A stretch of 64,000 nt of DNA. Source: Mycolicibacterium fluoranthenivorans (GTDB lineage: Bacteria; Actinomycetota; Actinomycetes; Mycobacteriales; Mycobacteriaceae). The stretch spans positions 353,647 to 417,646 of the forward strand of contig NZ_JAANOW010000005.1 of the NCBI RefSeq assembly GCF_011758805.1, read 5' to 3'. A program made the translations under genes and the position numbers. This document shows positions 8,607 to 17,321 of this stretch, piece by piece. Position 1 is the first letter of the stretch. Every line of letters begins with the position of its first letter. The notes under the pieces are model-generated. The model had not been told where the DNA came from, searched no databases, and was given only the letters and a program-made list of their open reading frames with translations.

Positions 8607-9032
8607 ATGGCCCTTTCCAAGGAAGAACGCGAACAGTTCCTCGCCGAGCCGCATATCGCCGCACTGTCGGTCTATGCGGGCGACCACCGCGGACCCCTCA
8701 CGGTGCCGATCTGGTACCAGTACTCCCCCGGCGGACAGCCCTGGCTGCTCACCGGGAAAGGCTCCCGCAAGCACACGCTGATCGAGGCCGCCGGTCACCT
8801 CTCGCTCATGGTCGAGCGCCTCGAACCGTCCGTGCGGTATGTCGCGGTGGACGGTGCGGTCGACCGCATCGAACCGGGTACCGACGATCAGCTGGTCGAA
8901 ATGACCAAGCGCTATCTGGCACCGGAAAAGGTGGATCCGTACCTGGAGTTCGCCCGCCGCGAGCACGGGGAGAGTGTCGCGGTGTTCCTCAAGCCCCAGC
9001 ACTGGATCTCCTCGGACCTGGGTGCACTGTGA
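8607..9032 (+). CDS. Pyridoxamine 5'-phosphate oxidase-like split-barrel protein (FMN/F420 binding)
   Basis: A 141-residue protein of the PPOX/FDOR split beta-barrel fold. The start EEREQFLAEPHIAALSV, the TVPIWYQY strand and the GSRKHTLIEAAGHLSLMV helix-strand unit are the usual family landmarks for binding the flavin or F420 phosphate. Such mycobacterial proteins bind FMN, F420 or biliverdin; which one applies here cannot be decided. ATG 8607 lies just after a -10-like TTAGGCT, so the mRNA may be leaderless. The next gene, of the same superfamily, starts at or within 3 bases of its stop, so the two are probably co-translated and may work together. Confidence 0.8.
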   Translation: MALSKEEREQFLAEPHIAALSVYAGDHRGPLTVPIWYQYSPGGQPWLLTGKGSRKHTLIEAAGHLSLMVERLEPSVRYVAVDGAVDRIEPGTDDQLVEMTKRYLAPEKVDPYLEFARREHGESVAVFLKPQHWISSDLGAL

Positions 9033-9034
9033 CC

Positions 9035-9451
9035 ATGCTTTCCGACAAGGTCGTCACCTTCCTCTCGGAGGGCACCCGCACCGCCGTATTCGGATGGGTG
9101 GCCTCCGACGGCCGGCCGCTGGCGGCACCCGTATGGTTTTTCGTCGACGGCGACGAGTTGGTCTTCAACACCGGCAAGGACACCGCCAAGGGAAAGGCGT
9201 TGCTTCGCGATCCGAGAGCCGTGCTGTGCGTTGATGATTCGCAGCCTCCGTACTCCTTCGTCCAGGTTCAGGGAGTGGCCACCCTCAGCGAGGACCCCGC
9301 CGAACTGCTCGACACGGCGACCCGCCTCGGTGGCCGGTACATGGGCGCTGAGCGCGCGCGGGAGTTCGGCGAGCGCAACGGCGTCCCCGGCGAACTGGTG
9401 GTGCGGGTGCGGCCGACCAAGGTGCACGCCGGGTTCGACGTCGCAGACTAG
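9035..9451 (+). CDS. PPOX class F420-dependent protein (Rv1155/TIGR03618-like)
   Basis: A 138-residue split-barrel protein. The pattern LAAPVWFFVDGDELVFNTGKDTAKG corresponds to the phosphate-binding strand-loop-helix of F420-dependent PPOX enzymes, followed by DPRAVLCVDDSQPPYSFVQV. It is shorter than and only distantly related to its upstream neighbour. ATG 9035 was chosen; a GTG at 9029 overlaps the previous stop (GTGA) and is also possible, so translational coupling is likely either way. Predicted cytoplasmic. An oxidoreductase role with F420H2 is inferred from the family; the substrate is unknown. Confidence 0.8.
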   Translation: MLSDKVVTFLSEGTRTAVFGWVASDGRPLAAPVWFFVDGDELVFNTGKDTAKGKALLRDPRAVLCVDDSQPPYSFVQVQGVATLSEDPAELLDTATRLGGRYMGAERAREFGERNGVPGELVVRVRPTKVHAGFDVAD

Positions 9452-9471
9452 CCACCGGCGGCCGGGACGCC

Positions 9472-10017
9472 TCAGAGTCCCAACGCCGCCATCGCACCGT
9501 CGACCGCGGCGGTGCGCAGTTCATCGTGCGGGGCGTCGGGGAACTGCAGGCAACAGTCCTGCAGCCCGCCGAACGCGATGACGGCCCGCGTCGACTTCGC
9601 CAGCGATGCCCTGGCGCCGAACACCAGTCGGGTGTAGCGCTCCCGCCACGCCAGCAGTGTGTCGATCAGGCCGAGGTCGGCCAGCGTCGTGAGTTCGGCG
9701 ACCACGAGTACCAGGTCGGCGCGGTACCGGTAGTGGAAGTCGAACCAGCCTTCCAGGAGTTCCCGCGGGGTGGCGCGGGCCGCGCCCCGCCGCCGCTCAT
9801 AGCCGGTGACCAGCTCTTCGCCTTCGTCCATCAACGGCGTGAGGATGCTGCGCACCAGGTCCTCACGGGAACTGAAGTGGTAGTACAGCGCGGGTTTGGT
9901 GATGCCCAGGCGGTCGGCGATGTCCTGCAGGCTGGTGCGCTGCACGCCCTTCTCGGTGAACAGCTCCCGGGCCACCTCTTGGATGCGGTTCTTGGTATCC
10001 GACGCGGGCCTGGGCAC
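9472..10017 (-). CDS. TetR family repressor (of the adjacent FAD monooxygenase)
   Basis: A 181-residue TetR regulator. Residues 9-55 form the HTH domain (ARELFTEKGVQRTSLQDIAD, then LGITKPALYYHFSSREDLV); the rest is an all-helical ligand domain. It starts 77 bases from a divergent FAD-dependent monooxygenase, and the gap holds two copies of a TetR-type palindrome (10034-10081). The natural reading is autorepression plus repression of the monooxygenase, relieved by its substrate or a related compound. The ligand is unknown. Confidence 0.87.
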   Translation of the reverse strand: MPRPASDTKNRIQEVARELFTEKGVQRTSLQDIADRLGITKPALYYHFSSREDLVRSILTPLMDEGEELVTGYERRRGAARATPRELLEGWFDFHYRYRADLVLVVAELTTLADLGLIDTLLAWRERYTRLVFGARASLAKSTRAVIAFGGLQDCCLQFPDAPHDELRTAAVDGAMAALGL

Positions 10018-10033
10018 GTAGCCACCATAGCTG

Positions 10034-10081
10034 ACTTAACGATCGGTAAGCTCGTCGGCGTAAGCTTACCGATCGTTAAGT
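10034..10081. promoter_or_regulatory. Double TetR operator between divergent genes
   Basis: A perfect 19-bp inverted repeat (10034-10052 and 10063-10081, 10-bp spacer). Each arm itself contains a near-palindromic 16-mer, CTTACCGATCGTTAAG or its complement, with one mismatched pair. There are thus two complete operators about 29 bp apart. The right one ends just before the AAGGAG ribosome site of the monooxygenase; the left one covers the promoter of the repressor gene. Confidence 0.85.
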
Positions 10082-10093
10082 AAGGAGAGGGCC

Positions 10094-11311
10094 GTGAACG
10101 TACTCATCTCCGGCGCCAGCATCGCCGGGCCGGTGCTGGCATATTGGCTGGCACAGCACGGGATCGACGTCACCGTCGTGGAACGCGCACCCGCACTGCG
10201 CAAGACCGGGGGCCACGCCATCGACCTGTTCCGGCCCGCGATGGAGATCTCCGAACGGATGGGCGTCCTCCCCCAGGTCATGGCGCATGCCACCGGGACG
10301 ACACTGCTCGACGTGCGCAGGCCCTGGGCTTCCCGTCCGGCGCATATCGACTACGTGAAGCTGGCCGGCACCATGTCCGACCGGCACGTCGAGATCATGC
10401 GGGACGATCTCAGCGAGATCTACTACGACGCAAGCCGTGACGATGCCGAGTACCTCTTCGGCGACCAGATCACCGCGATCGCCGATGACGGCCGGGTGAC
10501 ATTCGCGCACGGCGGGTCACGGCGGTTCGACGTGGTGGTGGGGGCCGACGGGTTGCACTCGGGAGTCCGTCAGATCATGTTCGGCGACGTGCCCGAACGC
10601 TTCCTCGGTGGCTACCTGTCGGTGGTTTCGGTACCGAAATCGTTTGCCCGCGAAGGTGAGATGACCGGCTACTACGAGCCCAACCGGGTGGCGATGGTCT
10701 ACACCGCCGATCATCTGGACGACGCCCGCGCGGTGTTCGTCTTCCGGCCGGTGACGCCGCTGGCATTCGACCACCGCGACGTATCCCGGCAGAAGAGGCA
10801 ACTGTGCGACGCCTTCACCGGCGTATCCGGTGAGGTCGACACCTGGCTGGCCGAGGTGGGGCGCACGCCGGCGTTCTACTTCGACGCCATCACCCAACTG
10901 GAGATGACCACCTGGTCGAAAGGCCGCGTGACCCTGGTCGGGGACGCCGGCTACTGTCCCGGTCCGGCCGTTGGCGGCAGCACCAGCCTGGCCGTCTACG
11001 GCGCCTACGTGCTGGCCGGTGAGCTCGCGCGGGCCAAGGACATCTTGGCCTCCGATGAGCGCCTGCGCGAAGAGCAGATAAGCACGGCGTTCGCGGCGTA
11101 CGAGGCGATCATGATGCCGTCGGTGGTCGGCGCGCGTGCCTTCGCGGCCACCACGGCGAAGACGATAGTGCCCGGAAGTCGCCTCGGCGTGGACGCACTC
11201 GTCGCCGCGGGGCGCGTGATCTCGGTGCTCCCGCTGGGTGTGACGCAGGCGCTGGCGCGGTTCAATCGCAGGGGTGTGCGGCTTTACGACACCATGCCGC
11301 TGCCGGCCTGA
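10094..11311 (+). CDS. FAD-dependent monooxygenase (aromatic hydroxylase family)
   Basis: A 405-residue flavoprotein of the p-hydroxybenzoate hydroxylase/TetX fold. The N-terminal ISGASIAGPVLAYWLAQHG is the ADP-binding GxGxxG-type motif (here GASIAG), ERAPALRKTGGH follows, VVVGADGLHSGVR near residue 155 is the DG motif, and VTLVGDAGYCPGPAVGGS near residue 280 is the GD motif that binds the ribityl phosphate. It should hydroxylate or epoxidise a small substrate using NAD(P)H and oxygen. GTG 10094 is set by AAGGAG at 10082-10087. Expression is very probably controlled by the divergent TetR. The closest functional analogues are drug- or polyketide-modifying hydroxylases, but the substrate is not known. 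Confidence 0.87.
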   Translation: MNVLISGASIAGPVLAYWLAQHGIDVTVVERAPALRKTGGHAIDLFRPAMEISERMGVLPQVMAHATGTTLLDVRRPWASRPAHIDYVKLAGTMSDRHVEIMRDDLSEIYYDASRDDAEYLFGDQITAIADDGRVTFAHGGSRRFDVVVGADGLHSGVRQIMFGDVPERFLGGYLSVVSVPKSFAREGEMTGYYEPNRVAMVYTADHLDDARAVFVFRPVTPLAFDHRDVSRQKRQLCDAFTGVSGEVDTWLAEVGRTPAFYFDAITQLEMTTWSKGRVTLVGDAGYCPGPAVGGSTSLAVYGAYVLAGELARAKDILASDERLREEQISTAFAAYEAIMMPSVVGARAFAATTAKTIVPGSRLGVDALVAAGRVISVLPLGVTQALARFNRRGVRLYDTMPLPA

Positions 11312-11316
11312 ACGCA

Positions 11317-11353
11317 CGAATCCCCCGGAACCGCAGTGGTTCCGGGGGATTCG
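11317..11353. terminator. Hairpin terminator between convergent genes
   Basis: Perfect 16-bp stem (11317-11332 with 11338-11353) and a 5-base loop, between the stop of the monooxygenase (11311) and that of fadB (11364). There is no long T run, which is common in mycobacteria. Confidence 0.8.
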
Positions 11354-11363
11354 CGTCAGACGA

Positions 11364-13526
11364 CTAGCTCTCCAGCGACGCCGGGGGCAGGAAGCGGTCA
11401 CCGTAGCGGGCGGCCAGTTCCTTGGCGCGGGCCACGAAGGCCGCCTTGCCGACGCCGAGCGGTCCCTCGTAGCCGACGATGAACTGGGCCGAGCCACCGG
11501 TGTACGGCGGGAAGCCGATACCCATGATGGAGCCGATGTTGGCATCTGCGGTGGAGGTCAGCACGCCCTCGTCGATGCACTTCTGGGTTTCCAGCGCCTC
11601 GGCGAACAGCATCCGGTCGATGGCGTCCTGCAGCGGGATCTGCGCCGACCCCTGCCCATCAACCGCGGCGGTGAACGTCTCGCGCAGTCCGGGCCACAAC
11701 CCGACCCGCTTGCCGTCGGCGTACTCGTAGAAGCCCGCACCGGCCAGCCGTGAGGGACGGCCGATCTCGATCATCTTCTCGACGACGGCCTCGGCCGGAT
11801 GCGCCACGTAGGTGCCACCGGCGTCTTCGACGCCCTTGCGGGAGGCGACGGCGATCTTGTGCATGAGCTCCAGGTTCAGCTCGTCGGAGAGCTGCAGCGG
11901 CGCCGCCGGGTAACCGGCCTGCGACCCGGCCTGCTCGATCGACGCGGGCTCGACACCCTCGCCCAGCATGGCCAGCGCCTCGTTGACGAAGGTGCCGATC
12001 ACGCGCGAGGTGAAGAAGCCGCGGCTGTCGTTGACGACGATCGGGGTCTTCTTGATGGCCAGCGTGTAGTCGAACACCCGGGCCAGCGCCTCGTCGGAGG
12101 TCTTCTCCCCGCGGATGATCTCCACCAGCGGCATCTTGTCGACCGGCGAGAAGAAGTGGATGCCGACGAAGTCCTCCTGGCGCTTCACGCCGGTCGCCAG
12201 ACCGGTGATCGGCAGCGTGGAGGTGTTGGAGCCGAGCAGCGCGTTGGGCTCGACGATGTCCTCGATCTCCTGGAACACCTTGTGCTTGAGTTCCTGGTTC
12301 TCGAACACGGCCTCGATCACGAAGTCGACACCCGCCAGGTCCGCCGGGTCAGCGGTCGGGGTGATCTTGGCCAGCAGCGCCGCGGACTTCTCCTCGGTGG
12401 TCTTGCCACGCTTGAGCGCCTTGGCCTCCAGCCCCTCCGAGTACGCCTTGCCCTTCTGGGCGGCCTCGATGGTGACGTCCTTGAGCACCACGTCGAAACC
12501 GGCCTTGGCCGACACGTAGGCGATACCGGCGCCCATCATGCCCGCACCCAGCACACCGATCTTGGTGATCGGCACCGGTGCGATGCCCTCGGGCCGCGAG
12601 GCGCCGCCGTTGATGGCCTGCAGGTCCAGGAAGAACGCCTGGATCATGTTCTTGGCGACCTGACCGGTCACCAGCTGGGTGAAGTACCGGCTCTCGATCC
12701 GCGCCGCGGTGTCGAAGTCGACCTGCGCACCCTCGACGGCGGCATCCAGGATGGCCCGCGGTGCGGGCATCGGGGCGCCCTTGAGCTGCTTGCGCAGCAG
12801 CGCCGGGAACGACGGCAGGATGGCCGCGAGCGCCGGGGTGGCCGGGGTGCCGCCGGGGATCTTGTAGCCCTTGACATCCCACGGCTGCACATGGGCATCC
12901 GGGTTCGCCTTGATCCAGGCCTTGGCGGCCGGGATCAGTTCCTCGACCGAGCCGACGAGCTCGTCGACCAGGCCGACCTCCTTGGCCTTGGTCGCGGTGA
13001 ACCGGGTGCCCTGGCTCAGGATCTCCATGAAGGCCTTCTGGATACCGAACATCCGCACGGTGCGGGCCACGCCGCCGCCGCCGGGCAGCAGGCCCAGGGT
13101 GACCTCGGGCAGACCGATCTGCACGCCCTTGACGTCGGCGGCGATGCGGTGGTGGGTGGCCAGCGCGATCTCCAGGCCGCCGCCGAGCGCCGCGCCGTTG
13201 ATCGCCGCGACGACGGGCTTGCCGAAGGTCTCCAGCGTGCGCAGGTCACGCTTGATGGTCTCGACCTCGTTGAACGCCTCAGCGGCGTTGTCGGGGCCGA
13301 TGTTGATCATGGCCTTGAGGTCACCGCCGGCGAAGAACGTCTTCTTGGCACTGGCGATCACCACACCGGTGATCTCCTCCTGCTCCGCGAAGAGCCGCTC
13401 CACGGCGAGGTGCATCGACTCCTTGTAGTGCTCGTTCATCACGTTGGCGGAGCCGGTCGGGTCGTCCAGGGTCAGGGTGACGATGCCGTCGGCATCCTTG
13501 TCCCAGTGGATGGTGTTCTCGGTCAT
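11364..13526 (-). CDS. fadB: Fatty-acid oxidation alpha subunit: enoyl-CoA hydratase/3-hydroxyacyl-CoA dehydrogenase
   Basis: A 720-residue multifunctional beta-oxidation enzyme, matching mycobacterial FadB (Rv0860) in length and order. The N-terminal crotonase domain (about 1-300) shows AAINGAALGGGLEIALA (oxyanion hole) and IGLPEVTLGLLPGGGG (catalytic glutamate). The dehydrogenase half starts with the NAD motif GVLGAGMMGAGIAY near residue 330, carries FVIEAVFEN and the catalytic histidine in IHFFSPVDKMPLVEI, and ends with the C-terminal helical domains. It hydrates trans-2-enoyl-CoA and oxidises the 3-hydroxyacyl-CoA. It lies 14 bases after fadA, with GGGAGA before the ATG, so the two form the alpha and beta subunits of one trifunctional complex. 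Confidence 0.95.
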   Translation of the reverse strand: MTENTIHWDKDADGIVTLTLDDPTGSANVMNEHYKESMHLAVERLFAEQEEITGVVIASAKKTFFAGGDLKAMINIGPDNAAEAFNEVETIKRDLRTLETFGKPVVAAINGAALGGGLEIALATHHRIAADVKGVQIGLPEVTLGLLPGGGGVARTVRMFGIQKAFMEILSQGTRFTATKAKEVGLVDELVGSVEELIPAAKAWIKANPDAHVQPWDVKGYKIPGGTPATPALAAILPSFPALLRKQLKGAPMPAPRAILDAAVEGAQVDFDTAARIESRYFTQLVTGQVAKNMIQAFFLDLQAINGGASRPEGIAPVPITKIGVLGAGMMGAGIAYVSAKAGFDVVLKDVTIEAAQKGKAYSEGLEAKALKRGKTTEEKSAALLAKITPTADPADLAGVDFVIEAVFENQELKHKVFQEIEDIVEPNALLGSNTSTLPITGLATGVKRQEDFVGIHFFSPVDKMPLVEIIRGEKTSDEALARVFDYTLAIKKTPIVVNDSRGFFTSRVIGTFVNEALAMLGEGVEPASIEQAGSQAGYPAAPLQLSDELNLELMHKIAVASRKGVEDAGGTYVAHPAEAVVEKMIEIGRPSRLAGAGFYEYADGKRVGLWPGLRETFTAAVDGQGSAQIPLQDAIDRMLFAEALETQKCIDEGVLTSTADANIGSIMGIGFPPYTGGSAQFIVGYEGPLGVGKAAFVARAKELAARYGDRFLPPASLES

Positions 13527-13540
13527 CTTCTTCTATCTCC

Positions 13541-14752
13541 CTAGACGCGCTCGATGATGGTGGCCACGCCCATGCCGCCGCCGACACACAACGTCAGCAG
13601 GGCACGCCGGGCGCCGCGGCGCTCCAGCTCGTCGACCATGGTGCCGATGATCATGGCGCCGGTCGCGCCCAGCGGGTGGCCCATGGCGATGGCGCCACCG
13701 TTGACGTTGAGCTTCTCGTCCGGGATGTTCAGGTCCTTCTGGAACTTCAGGACGACCGAGGCGAACGCCTCGTTGATCTCGAACAGGTCGATATCGTCGA
13801 CCGTCAGGCCGGCCCGGTCGAGCACCTTCTTGGTGGCCGGGGTCGGGCCGGTCAGCATGATCACCGGATCGGCACCGCTGGTGGCGGTGGCCACGATGCG
13901 AGCACGCGGGGTCAGCCCCTGCGCGGCACCCGCAGCCTCGGAGCCCACCATGACCAGCGCGGCACCGTCGACGATGCCCGAGCTGTTACCGCCGGTGTGG
14001 ACGTGGTTGATCTTCTCGACGAAGTGGTACTTCTGCAGCGCCACATCGTCGAAGCCGCCCATCGCGCCGATACCGTCGAACGCGGTCTTGAGCTTGCCCA
14101 GGCTTTCCACGGTGGAACCGGGGCGCATGTGCTCGTCCTGATCGAGGATGACCAGTCCGTTCTGATCCTTGACCGGCACCACGGACTTGGCGAAGTAGCC
14201 GCCCGTCCACGCCGCCGCCGCGAGTTCCTGCGAGCGGGCCGCATACGCGTCCACATCCTCGCGGGAGAAGCCTTCGATGGTGGCGATCAGATCGGCACCG
14301 ATGCCCTGGGGCACGAAGCCCACGCGGTAGTTGGTCTCCGGGTCCAGCGCCCAGGCGCCGCCGTCGGAGCCCATCGGGACGCGGCTCATCGACTCGACGC
14401 CACCGGCGAGCACCAGGTCGTCCCAGCCCGAGCGCACCTTCTGGGCGGCCAGGTTGACGGCCTCCAGGCCGGAGGCGCAGAACCGGTTGAGCTGGAAACC
14501 ACCGGTGGTGTCGGGCATGGCAGCGGCCAGGACCGCGGTACGGGCGATATCGCCACCCTGATCGCCGACCGGGGACACGACACCCAGGATGACGTCGCTG
14601 ATCAGCTTCTCGTCGAGGTCGGGGAAGCGGGTACGCAGTTCGTTGATCAGACCCACAACCAGGTTGACGGGCTTGACCTCGTTGAGGGCTCCGCCGCGCT
14701 GCTTACCGCGCGGCGTGCGAATGGCCTCGTAGATGAAGGCTTCTTCGGACAT
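13541..14752 (-). CDS. fadA: Fatty-acid oxidation beta subunit: acetyl-CoA acyltransferase (thiolase)
   Basis: A 403-residue thiolase, the first gene of the fadA-fadB operon. The acyl-accepting cysteine is in [11 protein letters not shown] (about residue 92), the histidine in [10 protein letters not shown] near 355 and the second cysteine in [10 protein letters not shown] near the C-terminus, all in family positions. It cleaves 3-ketoacyl-CoA with CoA, giving acetyl-CoA and a shortened acyl-CoA. ATG 14752 has an AAAGGGA site upstream; an in-frame extension to 14806 lacks family similarity. The operon and the nearby aminotransferase match the order seen around Rv0858c-Rv0860 of M. tuberculosis. 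A palindrome at 14833-14848 may be its operator. Confidence 0.95.
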   Translation of the reverse strand: MSEEAFIYEAIRTPRGKQRGGALNEVKPVNLVVGLINELRTRFPDLDEKLISDVILGVVSPVGDQGGDIARTAVLAAAMPDTTGGFQLNRFCASGLEAVNLAAQKVRSGWDDLVLAGGVESMSRVPMGSDGGAWALDPETNYRVGFVPQGIGADLIATIEGFSREDVDAYAARSQELAAAAWTGGYFAKSVVPVKDQNGLVILDQDEHMRPGSTVESLGKLKTAFDGIGAMGGFDDVALQKYHFVEKINHVHTGGNSSGIVDGAALVMVGSEAAGAAQGLTPRARIVATATSGADPVIMLTGPTPATKKVLDRAGLTVDDIDLFEINEAFASVVLKFQKDLNIPDEKLNVNGGAIAMGHPLGATGAMIIGTMVDELERRGARRALLTLCVGGGMGVATIIERV

Positions 14753-14832
14753 GTGTAGTTCCCTTTCGGGTGGGTGACGGGATCGTCGGTCGGGACGCGA
14801 GTCCACTGGTCGCGAAGCCTAACAAAACCGCA

Positions 14833-14848
14833 AACCAACCTGTTGGTT
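14833..14848. promoter_or_regulatory. Candidate operator upstream of fadAB
   Basis: 16-bp near-palindrome AACCAAC-CT-GTTGGTT about 81 bases upstream of fadA, in the 133-base gap before the OYE gene stop. TetR-type lipid regulators of actinobacteria bind sites of this size; which protein binds here is unknown. Confidence 0.5.
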
Positions 14849-14885
14849 GGGCGTATGCTCAGCGCCCCGAACACCCACTACACAC

Positions 14886-15995
14886 TCATGCCGTGCGTGG
14901 TTCCTCCAGCTCAGCCAGGGTCGGGTAGTCGATATAGCCCTCGGCGCCTGGGGCGTAGAAGGTGGCCACATCCGGCTCGTTCAGTTCCGCGCCCAGCAAA
15001 AGGCGATCGATCAGGTCGGGGTTGGCCAGGAACGTCCGGCCCACCGCGACAGCGCTGGCGGCGCCCCATTCGGCGTAGCTCTCCAGCTGGCAGAAGTCGG
15101 TGCCCGTCTCCCTACCGGTGTTGAGCACCAAGGTGCCCGACCACACCGCGCGCAGCACGCCGAACTCCCGGGCGCTCGGGTCGATCAGGACGTGCAGGTA
15201 GGCCAGTCCCAGCGGGGCGATGCGGTTGAGCAGCGCCTCGTACACGGCGACGGTGTTCTCCTCGCGCATGTCGCCGGCGGAGTTCCCGGGCGAGATACGC
15301 AGGCCGACCCGCCCCGCGCCGATCTCGTCCACCACGGCCTCGACCACCTCGGCGGTCAGCCGGGCCCGATTCTCCGGCGAACCGCCGTAGGCGTCGGTCC
15401 GCTGGTTGGTCACATCCGATGAGAACTGGTGCAGCAGATAGCCGTTGGCGCCGTGGATCTCGACGCCGTCCAGCCCGGCGTCGACGGCACGCCGGGCGGC
15501 GGCCCGGAAATCGGCGATGATGCCGGGGATCTCGTCGGTACGCAGCGCGCGCGGCACCACGAGCGCCTTCTTACCCGACGGGGTGTGGGTGGTCATGTCC
15601 GCCGCGATCGCCGACGGCGCGACGGGCTCGATCCCGCCGTTCACCTCCGGATGACCCATCCGGCCAACGTGCCAGAGCTGCATGAAGATTCGGCCGCCCG
15701 CGTCGTGCACGGCACCGGCGATCTCGGCCCACTTCTCCTGATGCCGGTCGGTGTAGTTGCCGGGGGTGTTCATATAGGCGCCGTTGGCCACCTCGGAGAC
15801 GGCGGTGGCCTCCGTGATGATCAGTCCCGCGCCCGCGCGCTGTGAGTAGTACTCCGCGGCCAGATCCGACGGCGTGCCGTCGGCCTGCGCCCGGGACCGG
15901 GTCAGTGGTGCCATGAAGATCCGGTTCCGCGCGTCGGTGTCACCGACGCGGATCGGCTTGAGCAGTGTGGCGTCGGGCGCGAGGGTGAAAGCCAT
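14886..15995 (-). CDS. Old Yellow Enzyme family alkene reductase (NemA-like)
   Basis: A 369-residue FMN-dependent TIM-barrel ene-reductase. Landmarks are [14 protein letters not shown] near the start, [12 protein letters not shown] around residue 105 (flavin contact and active-site region), [14 protein letters not shown] near 190 with the conserved H-N pair, [16 protein letters not shown] and a late phosphate-binding [14 protein letters not shown]. It should reduce activated C=C bonds or nitro compounds using NAD(P)H. ATG 15995 begins [15 protein letters not shown], typical of the family. The gene is single, with its promoter in the 105-base gap shared with the divergent SnoaL-TetR pair. Confidence 0.9.
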   Translation of the reverse strand: MAFTLAPDATLLKPIRVGDTDARNRIFMAPLTRSRAQADGTPSDLAAEYYSQRAGAGLIITEATAVSEVANGAYMNTPGNYTDRHQEKWAEIAGAVHDAGGRIFMQLWHVGRMGHPEVNGGIEPVAPSAIAADMTTHTPSGKKALVVPRALRTDEIPGIIADFRAAARRAVDAGLDGVEIHGANGYLLHQFSSDVTNQRTDAYGGSPENRARLTAEVVEAVVDEIGAGRVGLRISPGNSAGDMREENTVAVYEALLNRIAPLGLAYLHVLIDPSAREFGVLRAVWSGTLVLNTGRETGTDFCQLESYAEWGAASAVAVGRTFLANPDLIDRLLLGAELNEPDVATFYAPGAEGYIDYPTLAELEEPRTA

Positions 15996-16063
15996 GTGCT
16001 GGTAAGCGCACCTGGCAGTCGATTCATTCCGCACTGTGCGGCGTTGCACACGAGATGCCATTC

Positions 16064-16092
16064 TTGACATGAGACCGCAATCTCATTACGGT
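16064..16092 (+). promoter_or_regulatory. Promoter with operator dyad inside its spacer
   Basis: TTGACA (16064-16069), exactly 17 bp, then TACGGT (16087-16092), with the start codon at 16101, implying a leaderless or near-leaderless mRNA. An inverted repeat ATGAGA-N6-TCTCAT (16069-16086) fills the spacer, an ideal place for a repressor such as the TetR encoded by the second gene. Confidence 0.7.
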
Positions 16093-16100
16093 TCTGCGCC

Positions 16101-16520
16101 ATGGCCCTGACCCCCACCCAGATGAACGACCTGCTCGACGAGCACTTCGGTTTCGAGGCGCGCGATGATATCGACGGCGTGCTGTCCACCCTCACCCTCG
16201 ATGTCGAACACGACGTGGTCGGCTGGCCCACCGGGGTGGCCCACGGGCGCGACGGCGCGCGGGCCTTCTACGAGACTCTGTTCGCAGATCTGTCCGAGGG
16301 CAGTGTTGAGACCGTGCACCGGCTGTACGGCGACGATTTCGTCGTCGACGAATCGCTGTGGCGCGGACGCGCACCCGGCCGGCCGTTCGGCCTGGACGGC
16401 CGCAACCGCCCGCTGGAGTTCCGGTTACTGCACGTCATCCAATTCGCCGACGGTGCCATCGGTCGCGAGAACGTGTGGATCGACCTGGCCGCCGTCATCA
16501 ACCAGTTGCCCCAGGACTGA
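16101..16520 (+). CDS. SnoaL-like / NTF2-fold protein
   Basis: A 139-residue protein of the nuclear transport factor 2-like cone fold. The pattern MNDLLDEHFGFEARDDIDGVL, then GRDGARAFYETLF and a final HVIQFADGAIGRENVWID, is typical of SnoaL-like polyketide-cyclase or ketosteroid-isomerase relatives. No set of catalytic residues can be assigned with confidence, so it may be an isomerase, a hydrolase or a binding protein. It is the first gene of a two-gene operon with a TetR regulator (TGATG overlap at 16518-16522) and is driven by the promoter at 16064-16092. Confidence 0.75.
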   Translation: MALTPTQMNDLLDEHFGFEARDDIDGVLSTLTLDVEHDVVGWPTGVAHGRDGARAFYETLFADLSEGSVETVHRLYGDDFVVDESLWRGRAPGRPFGLDGRNRPLEFRLLHVIQFADGAIGRENVWIDLAAVINQLPQD

Positions 16521-17119
16521 TGGCACGCCCCAACCAGACCTCGCGGACCCGCAGGGATCTGCTGCGTGCCGCGGCCCGGCTGATGAAGGCGGGCCACAAG
16601 TTCACCCTCGAGGATGTCGCCGCGGACGCGATGGTGTCGCGAGCCACCGCCTATCGGTACTTCTCCAGCGTGGAGGCGCTCATGGTCGAGGCACCGCTCG
16701 ACGGGGTTACGCCGAGCCCGGCAGACCTCTTCGAGACCGTGGCGTCCACCGATCCGGTGGAGCGATTGCTGTTGGTGGACACCGCGCTGCACGACATGAT
16801 CGCCGACAACGAACCGGCACTGCGGCTCATGCTGTCCCAGACCGTGCAGCGGGCGTGCGATGACCATCACGACGACCAGGAGATACCCGTGCGGCAGAAC
16901 CGCCGCACCGCACTCATCGAGGCGGCCCTGGAGCCCGCCCGTGGGGAGTTCACCCCGGCAGCCCTGTCCACGTTGGCCAAATCGCTGTCGCTCATCATCG
17001 GCACCGAATCGATGGTGGTCACCAAAGATGTTCTGCGACTAGATGCTAGCGACGCCCGCCAGGTCAGACACTGGGCCATCAGGGCGCTGGTCGACTCGGC
17101 ACGCAGGACGGAGGCCTGA
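16520..17119 (+). CDS. TetR family transcriptional regulator
   Basis: A 199-residue regulator. The HTH region (about residues 10-55) reads LLRAAARLMKAGHKFTLEDV, followed by DAMVSRATAYRYFSSVEALM. The ligand domain is poorly conserved. Its ATG overlaps the stop of the SnoaL gene by one base, so the two are translationally coupled. The dyad in the promoter of this operon suggests autoregulation. Ligand unknown. Confidence 0.85.
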   Translation: MARPNQTSRTRRDLLRAAARLMKAGHKFTLEDVAADAMVSRATAYRYFSSVEALMVEAPLDGVTPSPADLFETVASTDPVERLLLVDTALHDMIADNEPALRLMLSQTVQRACDDHHDDQEIPVRQNRRTALIEAALEPARGEFTPAALSTLAKSLSLIIGTESMVVTKDVLRLDASDARQVRHWAIRALVDSARRTEA

Positions 17120-17121
17120 TC

Positions 17122-17295
17122 AACTCACCCCGCGGCGGCCACCAACGGATCCAGATGCGGCAGGTGCCCGCACTGGTGACCCTCGCGCACGAGGCCTGCG
17201 CCCGCGCACTGACCGACCTGTCCAGCACGGCACCGGCGCTGGACATCGCCGGCATGAGGCACGAAACACGCACCTCCCGGCTGTTCGCGACCTGA
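17122..17295 (+). pseudogene. Coding-like remnant or 46-codon small ORF
   Basis: Between the TetR stop and the aminotransferase start, one frame shows about 85% G/C in third positions and ends at TGA 17293-17295. It could start at ATG 17155 (46 codons), but no ribosome site is evident. It contains VTLAHEACARALTDLSS and AGMRHETRTSRLFAT, like the C-terminus of a larger protein that I do not recognise. A gene remnant left by a deletion is the likeliest reading; a true small protein is possible. Confidence 0.3.
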
Positions 17296-17321
17296 GGCTC
17301 GCCCGTCACTACGCTCGGTAT

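Noticed and set aside
11799..13544. Plus-strand open frame of about 580 codons opposite fadB
   Set aside because: Typical antisense frame caused by high GC; composition is unnatural and fadB motifs on the other strand are complete.
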